Shown one piece after another: positions 1 to 5,150 of a DNA stretch of 6,170 nucleotides (the stretch's first letter is position 1; every line of letters begins with the position of its first letter). Source of the stretch: Desulfovibrio sp. (lineage in GTDB: Bacteria > Desulfobacterota > Desulfovibrionia > Desulfovibrionales > Desulfovibrionaceae); NCBI GenBank assembly GCA_014804915.1, contig JAAUYW010000092.1, forward strand, positions 1-6,170, read 5' to 3'. Both the position numbers and the translations under genes were made by a program. The notes beneath the pieces were generated by a model. It searched no databases. It had not been told where the DNA came from and saw only the letters and a list, made by a program, of their open reading frames with translations.

Positions 1-188
1 AGCACGGTAATCCAGATAACTGCGCAAACTGCTTCCTGCCGCGGCATTCCGGCATCCGCGAGCATGCCTGGCACAACGAAAATCAGGTAGCACATTGAGA
101 TGAAGGTGGTAAGGCCGGCCACGCATTCAGTGCGAGCTGTTGTGCCATTTTCCTGCAAATGAAACAGTTTTTCCATGCTGTTTGCCAT
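1..188 (-). CDS. NCS2-family (AzgA-like) nucleobase permease, N-terminal fragment
   Basis: This is the first 62 residues of an inner-membrane nucleobase:cation symporter; the rest lies beyond base 1. I read it by hand from the reverse strand. It starts MANSMEKLFHLQENGTTART and runs into a first membrane segment (about residues 24-42) with the sequence GLTTFISMCYLIFVVPGML. The pattern F-x-L-x-x-N-G-T-T followed by E-x-x-A-G-L-T-T-F and V-x-P-x-x-L-x-D-A-G is typical of the COG2252 branch of NCS2, which transports adenine, guanine, hypoxanthine or related purines. The ATG at 188 is chosen because GGAG (199-196) and GAGG lie just upstream; the internal ATG at 176 has no ribosome binding site. 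It sits 18 bases after the second MarC gene and is probably the last visible member of that operon. Substrate specificity cannot be judged without the core helices. Confidence 0.82.
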   Translation of the reverse strand, partial: MANSMEKLFHLQENGTTARTECVAGLTTFISMCYLIFVVPGMLADAGMPRQEAVCAVIWITV

Positions 189-206
189 TGCCTCGCTCCG
201 CTGGAA

Positions 207-812
207 TTAATTGAGGAAGCCCTTGATGCCAGTGAAAATCACCTGGGCGGCGATTGCCGCCAGAATCAGCCCGGTGAGTTTTGCGAGAACCGCGATTCCG
301 GTTGCGCCAAGTATGCGCCCGGCCATGTCTGCGATTCGGAGCAGGAGGAACATCGCCAGGGCGGCCAGAAACAGCGAGAAGACGCCGATGAGCGTTTTTT
401 CCGTGGTTGTCGCCTGGGCGCCCATGACCATGACTGCGCCAATTGAGGCTGGCCCCATGCCAAGGGGAATGGCGAGCGGAACTATGCTGATGTCTCCCTC
501 GATGTGCTCATGCTCGGTTTCGCCGTCATCGCGCATCAGGGCGATGGCAGTCAGCATGAGCAGCACGCCAGAGCCAATGCGGAATGCGTCGAGCGTGAAT
601 CCGAAAAGCTCAAAAATGTTTGCGCCCCAGAGATAGAGCGCGGAGCCGAGCAGAAAGATGGCTAATGGCGTTTTTAGCGCCACCTTGCGTTTTTCCGCCC
701 GGGTGTAATGGCGCGTGTAGCCCAGAAACGCGCTGAGCACTGCCGGAGGGGTCATAAGCGCGTACAGCTTGATGCTGTTGCCAAGCACGGCGCTTAGCAG
801 ATCAATAATCAT
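207..812 (-). CDS. MarC-family integral membrane protein, copy B
   Basis: This 201-residue inner-membrane protein has the usual length and about six hydrophobic segments of the MarC/UPF0056 family, a family whose substrate is not established and whose link to antibiotic resistance has been questioned. Family signatures are an early Pro-containing helix (IKLYALMTPPAVLSAF, residues 14-29), FGFTLDAFRIG (70-80), the strongly conserved VPLAIPLGMGP (111-121), and a C-terminal KLTGLILAAIAAQVIFTGI stretch (178-196). The loop between the third and fourth segments is unusually rich in acidic residues and His (RDDGETEHEHIEGD, 94-107), which the upstream copy lacks in this form. About half its residues match the neighbouring copy A, so it is a tandem paralog. 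Its start is 6 bases past the copy A stop, and a GTAGG-like ribosome binding site overlaps that stop codon. Family assignment is secure; the transported substrate is unknown. Confidence 0.9.
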   Translation of the reverse strand: MIIDLLSAVLGNSIKLYALMTPPAVLSAFLGYTRHYTRAEKRKVALKTPLAIFLLGSALYLWGANIFELFGFTLDAFRIGSGVLLMLTAIALMRDDGETEHEHIEGDISIVPLAIPLGMGPASIGAVMVMGAQATTTEKTLIGVFSLFLAALAMFLLLRIADMAGRILGATGIAVLAKLTGLILAAIAAQVIFTGIKGFLN

Positions 813-818
813 TTTAGC

Positions 819-1430
819 CTACTGTTTTAAAAATGCCCTGATGCCTGTGAATATCACCTGCGCAGCGATTGCCGAGACAAGCAGGGCCGTGAGTTTGGAA
901 AGCACGAGCAAGCCGGTTTTGCCCAGAACGCGCTCGAATGCGCGCGCGAGATAGAGGGTGACGGTTATGCCGAATGCCGCCAGAAGCAATGCGGAGGAAG
1001 TGAAAATGATTTCTGTCGTGGATTTCGCTGTCGCGCCCAGCACCATCACGGCTCCAATTGTGGATGGCCCCATACCAAGCGGGATGGCAAGCGGCACAAC
1101 GCTGATATCCAGCGAGGGATTGGCTGGCAGCTTTCCGGATTCGTCGTGATCCATCAGCTCAACCGCAGAGAGGAACAGCAGGAGGCCGACGCCAATGCGG
1201 AAGGCATCCAGCGTAAAGCCGAATATGTCGAAGAGCGCGGAGCCGGAGACAATCAGGATCTGGCCTGTAACATATATGGCCACGCCGGTCTTGAGTGCGA
1301 TTTTTCTGCGCGCTGGACGATCGATCTTGTGGGTGTAATTGATGAACGCGCTCAGGATAACTGTTGGCGTGAGCAGGGCATAGAGCTTGATGGCAAGCCC
1401 GAGAAAGATGGCTACTGTTATTTCCTGCAT
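819..1430 (-). CDS. MarC-family integral membrane protein, copy A
   Basis: This 203-residue multi-spanning membrane protein belongs to the MarC/UPF0056 family. It shows the same landmarks as copy B: IKLYALLTP (residues 14-22), FGFTLDAFRIG (70-80), VPLAIPLGMGP (112-122) and AIAAQVIFTGI (187-197). The central loop (about 93-108) is acidic but lacks the His-rich run of copy B, and the fourth segment region differs most. Its ATG lies 13 bases inside the 3' end of the sigma-54 activator gene, in another frame. Only a weak GGA stands just before the ATG, so translation is probably coupled to that of the activator. Alignment of its N-terminus with copy B residue for residue supports this start. Tandem MarC copies could be redundant or could form a heteromeric membrane complex; the sequence does not decide which. 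Confidence 0.9.
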   Translation of the reverse strand: MQEITVAIFLGLAIKLYALLTPTVILSAFINYTHKIDRPARRKIALKTGVAIYVTGQILIVSGSALFDIFGFTLDAFRIGVGLLLFLSAVELMDHDESGKLPANPSLDISVVPLAIPLGMGPSTIGAVMVLGATAKSTTEIIFTSSALLLAAFGITVTLYLARAFERVLGKTGLLVLSKLTALLVSAIAAQVIFTGIRAFLKQ

Positions 1431-3157
1431 GTCCAGCTTGTGAAGGGCGTTTGCTGCTGCTGGGGCAGCAGCCCGTATTTTCGGGCCTTGCGGGCGACCT
1501 GGGACTGGCTGATGCCCAGGATGCGCGCGGCCTTGTAGGTGCTGCCGCCTTCTGCCAGGGCCCGGCCAAGCATTCCTTTTTCAAGATTGGCGATGGCCAG
1601 GCCCAGGGAGCGCGGCGCCAGGGAATCAGGGGCGCTGCCAATGCCCTGGTTCAGCGACCTGGGCAGGTTTTCCGGCATTATGATTCCGTTTTCGCACAAA
1701 ACCGCGAGAGACTGCACCACATTGCGCAATTCGCGGACATTTCCCGGCCAGTCATAATTCGGGAAAAGGCGCAGCGCTTCAGGCGAGAATTTCTTCCCGC
1801 TGTCCGCGCGCTCCAGAAAATATTTTGCCAGCTGCGGAATGTCGGCTTTTCTTTCGCGCAGGGGCGGCAGGAGGATGCAGAGCACTGCCAGGCGGTAGTA
1901 GAGATCCTGGCGGAATGCGCCGCTTGCAGCCAGCTTGTCCAGGGGCTGGTTGGTCGCCGCGATAATGCGCGTATTTGGCCGGATCGCCCTGGCGCTGCCC
2001 AGGCGGTAAATGGGCTGGCCATCGAGAATATGCAGCAGCTTTGCCTGCATTTCGAGGGAGAGCTCGCCAATTTCGTCCAGCAGCAATGTTCCGCCTGCCG
2101 CCAGCTCGAAGAGGCCAGGCTTGCCATTTTTGATTGCGCCTGTAAACGCGCCCCGCTCGTAGCCAAAAAGCTCGGATTCAATGAGAGTCGCCGGTATGGC
2201 CCCGCAATTGACTGTTACAAACGGCTTGTGCGCCCTGTGGCTGTGCTCGTGAATCAGTCTCGCGGCCAGGGATTTGCCAGTGCCCGTCTCTCCGAGAATC
2301 AGGGTTATGGCATCGCACTGGCTGGCTTTCGCGATTTCCTGCATGGCGCGGGCGAGAGCTTCGCTTTCGCCTATCAGCGCCGCCCCTTCCTCGCTGTCCA
2401 GTCCCTGGGCGCGGCGCTTGTGCGCCAGGGTTTCCATTTCAAGGCCAGAGAGCCTGTCCTTGAGCGCGTCAAGCTCCGTCAGATCGCGGATGGCGGCGAT
2501 CACGCGCCATACCTGGCCATCCTCGCCATAAATGGGCGTGCTGGTGTTCAGGCAGCGCCTGCCGTTTGAATAGTCGTCAAACAGGGTGACTGTGCGCTTT
2601 TCCTCCAGGGCGCGCAACGTAACGCAAGTCTTGAATTTGCCTTCGCGCAAGGGCTCGCTCACATGCCTGCCCACCACTTCCTCGGCGCGAATGCCTGCTA
2701 TGCGCTCCATTGCGCGATTGACGCGCCTGGTGATGCCATCGCCATCTATGACCCAGATGCCGTCGTGGATGGATTCCAGAATGCGGTCCAGCTCCAGCGC
2801 CATGTTAGCCTGGGAGACAGGGCTTTCCGGCAGGCGCGTAAAAGTCAGGCGCCGGGCGGAATGCTCCGCTGCAGGCGCCCAGCTGATCAGCCAGCCGATG
2901 CCGGTTCTTTCGCGGAAAACGCAGGCATTGGCGCTGGAGAGATCCTGATCCCTTTCCTGCGCTTCAAGCGAGCCGGAGCCGATCCATGCGGCAAGGCAGT
3001 CCGGACTCGCGGAATCTGTATCAAGGCCAAGCATTCTGAAAAAGGGCGGATTGGCAGCGAGCAGGCTCCAGCTGTCAACAGGACAGAGGCAGCAGGGCCA
3101 GGGCCAGCTGGCTGGCAGAAGCACGCTGTAATCAGTCATGCCGCCGGGCTTGCTCAC
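1418..3157 (-). CDS. Sigma-54-dependent transcriptional activator, PAS + AAA+ + TyrR-type HTH
   Basis: This is a bacterial enhancer-binding protein of 579 residues that uses ATP hydrolysis to open promoters held by sigma-54 RNA polymerase. Residues about 25-110 look like a degenerate PAS domain (LLAANPPFFRMLG). A clearer PAS domain spans about 120-230 (GIWVIDGDGITRRVNRAMERI through VIAAIRDLTELD) and is followed by a short linker helix. The AAA+ core has Walker A GETGTGKS (289-296), an intact sigma-54 contact loop GAFTGA (336-341), Walker B LLLDE (358-362), sensor I AATNQ (400-404), the FRQDLYYRL arginine-finger region (415-423) and sensor II GNVREL (472-477). The C-terminal helix-turn-helix (about 538-563, AARILGISQSQVARKARKYG) resembles that of TyrR. 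Start: GTG with AGGGGA nine bases upstream, preferred over the ATG at 3139, which has no ribosome binding site. The PAS domains suggest an intracellular small-molecule signal. No receiver domain is present, so it is probably not phosphorylated by a partner kinase. The likely targets are its own operon or genes outside the window. Confidence 0.94.
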   Translation of the reverse strand: MSKPGGMTDYSVLLPASWPWPCCLCPVDSWSLLAANPPFFRMLGLDTDSASPDCLAAWIGSGSLEAQERDQDLSSANACVFRERTGIGWLISWAPAAEHSARRLTFTRLPESPVSQANMALELDRILESIHDGIWVIDGDGITRRVNRAMERIAGIRAEEVVGRHVSEPLREGKFKTCVTLRALEEKRTVTLFDDYSNGRRCLNTSTPIYGEDGQVWRVIAAIRDLTELDALKDRLSGLEMETLAHKRRAQGLDSEEGAALIGESEALARAMQEIAKASQCDAITLILGETGTGKSLAARLIHEHSHRAHKPFVTVNCGAIPATLIESELFGYERGAFTGAIKNGKPGLFELAAGGTLLLDEIGELSLEMQAKLLHILDGQPIYRLGSARAIRPNTRIIAATNQPLDKLAASGAFRQDLYYRLAVLCILLPPLRERKADIPQLAKYFLERADSGKKFSPEALRLFPNYDWPGNVRELRNVVQSLAVLCENGIIMPENLPRSLNQGIGSAPDSLAPRSLGLAIANLEKGMLGRALAEGGSTYKAARILGISQSQVARKARKYGLLPQQQQTPFTSWTCRK

Positions 3158-3166
3158 TGCGAATTT

Positions 3167-3172
3167 TCCCCT
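3167..3172 (-). promoter_or_regulatory. Ribosome binding site for the sigma-54 activator (GTG start)
   Basis: On the minus strand AGGGGA is followed by nine bases and then GTG at 3157. This site decides between the GTG and the in-frame ATG six codons later, which is preceded by AGCAAGCCCGGCGGC and no purine-rich Shine-Dalgarno at a suitable distance. Confidence 0.6.
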
Positions 3173-3185
3173 GGAGCGGCTGCTT

Positions 3186-3530
3186 TCAGGGCTTGATGTA
3201 GGCGTAGCCGGAACGTTGCAGCTTCACTATCTCGGCCAGGCCAGCGGGCACAACAAGGCAGCCTGGCCACAGGCTCACCGGATCAATATTGTGTTCCGCA
3301 AGGGCGTTGGCGCAGATCTTGAAGCGGACTCCGGAGGCCATCAGGGGCTCGGCCAGCTCACGCAGCTCGTCATGGCCTGTGAACAGCGTGACAGCCGCGG
3401 CGTTTGCCAGCACGACAAGTTCGAATTTCTCTTCTGGCAGCGCGTTCATGTAGTTTTTGCAGTTGCGCGCCACCAGGCGGAAGCGGCTTTCCTCACCAGA
3501 ATCAATATGCAAGACCACATCATAATCCAT
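3186..3530 (-). CDS. DsrE-family small protein (COG1416-like)
   Basis: This is a 114-residue soluble protein with a DsrE/DsrF-type Rossmann-like fold. It starts MDYDVVLHIDSGEESRFRLV, and the second strand is FELVVLANAAAVTLF (36-50). The family pattern FKICANAL (70-77) carries Cys73, the position that in related proteins sits near the functional cysteine. It is followed by WPGCLVVPAGLAEIVKLQRSGYAYIKP (88-114), whose ending V-P-x-G-x-x-E-x-V-x-L-Q-x-x-G-Y-A-Y-I-K-P is the hallmark of the COG1416 subgroup. DsrE relatives take part in sulfur transfer or bind small thiol or nucleotide ligands; the exact role of this subgroup is not established. A longer reading starting at the ATG at 3554 would add eight residues but has no ribosome binding site, while the ATG at 3530 has AGGAG six bases upstream. 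It is the first gene of the minus-strand unit, 28 bases before the activator. Confidence 0.88.
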   Translation of the reverse strand: MDYDVVLHIDSGEESRFRLVARNCKNYMNALPEEKFELVVLANAAAVTLFTGHDELRELAEPLMASGVRFKICANALAEHNIDPVSLWPGCLVVPAGLAEIVKLQRSGYAYIKP

Positions 3531-3536
3531 CGCGGA

Positions 3537-3541
3537 CTCCT
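3537..3541 (-). promoter_or_regulatory. Ribosome binding site that fixes the DsrE-like gene start
   Basis: AGGAG on the minus strand lies six bases before the ATG at 3530. No similar site precedes the upstream ATG at 3554, where the sequence is ATCTATTTTGCC. The shorter 114-residue protein is therefore the likely product. Confidence 0.75.
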
Positions 3542-3578
3542 GCGTCGCAAACATGGCAAAATAGATCGAATGCCGGCC

Positions 3579-3607
3579 ATTATCATTCAGGGACAGGGCG
3601 GAGTCAA
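3579..3607 (-). promoter_or_regulatory. Sigma-70-type promoter for the DsrE/activator/MarC/permease unit
   Basis: On the minus strand TTGACT (3607-3602, five of six consensus bases) is separated by exactly 17 bases from GATAAT (3584-3579, five of six). Transcription would begin near 3572, leaving a leader of about 42 bases to the ATG at 3530. If correct, the activator is made from a housekeeping promoter and not from a sigma-54 promoter of its own. Confidence 0.65.
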
Positions 3608-3705
3608 ATCCATTCGGCGCCGGTTGAGACGCTGGGCGCAGGCGCCTTTCACCAGGTTGACCAGGATTTTTGCTGGGCGAATCTGCCAGCCGTTCTGCTG
3701 CAGGC

Positions 3706-3756
3706 TTTTTTATTGATAATTTGTGGCTTGAAGCTGGGCTGGTTTGGCATTATACT
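3706..3756 (+). promoter_or_regulatory. Sigma-70-type promoter with UP-like element for the protease/proC unit
   Basis: TTGAAG (3728-3733, four of six) and TATACT (3751-3756, five of six) are separated by 17 bases, giving a start near 3763 and a leader of about 52 bases. The AT-rich tract at 3706-3722 (TTTTTTATTGATAATTT) lies at about -57 to -41, where the alpha subunit of RNA polymerase contacts UP elements, so this is probably a fairly strong promoter. It diverges from the minus-strand promoter, the two -35 boxes being about 120 bases apart. Confidence 0.65.
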
Positions 3757-3814
3757 GATAGACTGCTTTTTAATGAAATAAAATTCTGGCCGGAACCGGC
3801 ACAGGAGCGCGTCA

Positions 3815-5137
3815 ATGCGTATTTTTTTGAACGCCTTTGTCTGTTTTCTCGCTTTCGTGATTTGCGGCTGCGCGGCCCAGGCCGCCTCGACCCAGCCTGC
3901 GGCGCAAGCCAGAAAGGAAGCTCCCAGGGAAAACATGAGCAAGTTTGAAGCCGCCAGGCGCTTCAGCCAGGTCATGGATATTGTCGAGCGCAATTATGTG
4001 AAGGATGTCACGCAGATTGATCTGATCAACGCCGCAGTCAAGGGAATGCTGCAGGGCCTTGACCCCCATTCGACTTTCATGACCGCCGAAGAATACAAGG
4101 AAATGCAGGAAACCACTTCCGGCGAGTTTTTCGGAGTGGGCATTGAAATTTCCCTTGAAAACGGCCAGGTTGTTGTGGTGGCGCCAATTGAGGACACGCC
4201 GGCTTTTCGCGCCGGGCTTCAGCCAGGCGATGTCATCCTGACAATCGACGGCCAGCCCGCCCAGGAGCTGTCGCTTCAGGAAGTCGTTTCACGCATTCGC
4301 GGCGCGAAAGGTACCGAGGTGGAGCTTGGCATACTGCATAACGATGCCAAATCTCCCCAGACTGTCCGGATAGTGCGCGATGCGATTCCGATGATCAGCG
4401 TCAAGTCCAAGCCGCTGGAAGACGGCTATTACTGGGTCAGGCTGACGCGATTTTCGGAACGCACGACGGATGAATTGAAAGAGGCACTGAAGGCTGCAGC
4501 GAAGGACGCGCCCGACGGCCTGAAAGGCGTTGTGCTTGACCTGCGCAACAATCCTGGCGGCCTGCTTGACCAGGCCGTGAATGTTTCCGATGTTTTCCTG
4601 AAAAAGGGCGATATAGTTTCAATAAAGGGACGGGATGAAAGCGCCCAGCGCACTTATTCCGCCAAAAGTCAGAGTGATGATGTTTCCGTGCCGGTAGTGG
4701 TGCTGATCAACGCCGGCTCGGCCTCTGCCTCCGAAATCGTGGCAGGCGCGCTGCGCGACCAGAAGCGCGCGCTGATCATGGGCGAGCGTTCCTTTGGCAA
4801 GGGCTCGGTGCAGAATATCATTCCGCTTGCGGATGGCTCCGGCCTGAAACTGACAGTCGCGCTTTACTACACGCCAAATGGCAGCTCAATCCAGGCCGAG
4901 GGCATAGTGCCTGACGTGGAAGTGGTCTTTGAGCCGCCAAAAGCCGAAGACACGCCGCGGATGCTGTTGCGCGAGCAGGATCTCAACCGGCATCTGGAAA
5001 ACGGCAAGAAAGCGGACAAGCCCAAAAATTCGAAAGAAGAGGGCAAGGAACAGCTGAGTCGCGACAACCAGTTGCGCATGGGCCTGCAGATGGTGAAGAG
5101 CCTGCCCAAAATTCAGGAAATCAAGAGCGAAAAATAG
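3815..5137 (+). CDS. ctpA: C-terminal processing protease, S41 family (CtpA/Prc type)
   Basis: This is an exported serine protease of 440 residues that cleaves envelope proteins from their C-termini. The N-terminus is a signal peptide (MRIFLNAFVCFLAFVICGC). ICGC at 16-19 could act as a lipobox that anchors the protein at Cys19; cleavage by signal peptidase I after AQA (21-23) is the alternative. A helical region (about 42-100) with LDPHSTFMT (82-90) precedes a PDZ domain (about 105-175, GVGIEI and AFRAGLQPGDVILTIDG). The protease core has LDLRNNPGGLL (241-251), the nucleophile in GSASASE (301-307, most likely Ser304) and the general base in SFGKGSVQ (326-333, Lys329). The spacing of 25 residues, and Gln333 four after Lys, match the Prc Ser/Lys/Gln arrangement. 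A charged Lys/Glu-rich segment (about 385-420) ends the protein. AGGAG lies seven bases before the ATG. The gene precedes proC by 13 bases. Confidence 0.95.
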   Translation: MRIFLNAFVCFLAFVICGCAAQAASTQPAAQARKEAPRENMSKFEAARRFSQVMDIVERNYVKDVTQIDLINAAVKGMLQGLDPHSTFMTAEEYKEMQETTSGEFFGVGIEISLENGQVVVVAPIEDTPAFRAGLQPGDVILTIDGQPAQELSLQEVVSRIRGAKGTEVELGILHNDAKSPQTVRIVRDAIPMISVKSKPLEDGYYWVRLTRFSERTTDELKEALKAAAKDAPDGLKGVVLDLRNNPGGLLDQAVNVSDVFLKKGDIVSIKGRDESAQRTYSAKSQSDDVSVPVVVLINAGSASASEIVAGALRDQKRALIMGERSFGKGSVQNIIPLADGSGLKLTVALYYTPNGSSIQAEGIVPDVEVVFEPPKAEDTPRMLLREQDLNRHLENGKKADKPKNSKEEGKEQLSRDNQLRMGLQMVKSLPKIQEIKSEK

Positions 5138-5150
5138 CCGCGAGGTATAG

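Larger units (their letters stand above)
207..1430 (-). repeat. Tandem duplication of MarC-family genes
   Basis: The two adjacent genes encode proteins of 203 and 201 residues that align almost without gaps (one two-residue gap in the central loop). By eye about 100 of roughly 200 positions are identical. The DNA still resembles itself near the 3' ends: the stretches at about 226-263 and 837-874 both read as close variants of gatgcc-tgtgaa-atcacctg followed by gcgattgccg. Divergence of this size indicates an old duplication or long-term maintenance of two distinct copies, not a recent amplification. Confidence 0.7.
3531..3814. other. Divergent intergenic region
   Basis: This 284-base stretch is the only sizeable non-coding DNA in the window. 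Apart from the two promoters, the UP-like tract and the ribosome binding sites it holds a GGCGCC palindrome repeated at 3616-3621 and 3642-3647 and a short inverted repeat GCCGGAACCGGC at 3789-3800 in the protease leader. I see no convincing RNA gene, riboswitch or -24/-12 sigma-54 promoter in it. The short open frames across it have no ribosome binding site or recognisable protein content. Confidence 0.6.

Noticed and set aside
127..149. A second sigma-54-like match on the minus strand (TGGCAC then TCGC).
   Set aside because: The spacing is one base too long, the -12 half is poor, and it lies inside the permease coding sequence.
1874..1894. A sigma-54-like -24/-12 element on the minus strand inside the activator gene (TGGCAG then TGCA).
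   Set aside because: The distance between the GG and GC pairs is one base too short and it lies far inside a coding region.
1451..2569. A long open frame of 372 codons on the plus strand opposite the sigma-54 activator.
   Set aside because: It is an antisense shadow of a clearly conserved gene, has no recognisable domain, and is explained by GC-rich codon structure.
3685..3711. A possible intrinsic terminator on the plus strand: GCCAGC, loop, GCTGCAGGC, then six T.
   Set aside because: The stem is short with an internal mismatch, no plus-strand gene lies upstream, and the T-run falls exactly at the UP-element position of the protease promoter, which explains it better.
3138..3716. A 192-codon plus-strand frame opposite the DsrE-like gene.
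   Set aside because: Its content mirrors the conserved DsrE-like gene and it runs through the divergent promoter region; no family resemblance is visible.
3789..3800. The inverted repeat GCCGGAACCGGC in the leader of the protease gene as a regulatory hairpin.
   Set aside because: Five base pairs with a two-base loop is too tight for a stable hairpin; it could be an operator, but nothing supports that.
3649..3993. A 114-codon minus-strand frame crossing the intergenic region and the protease signal peptide.
   Set aside because: It overlaps the protease start on the other strand, shows low-complexity composition, and would cover the plus-strand promoter.
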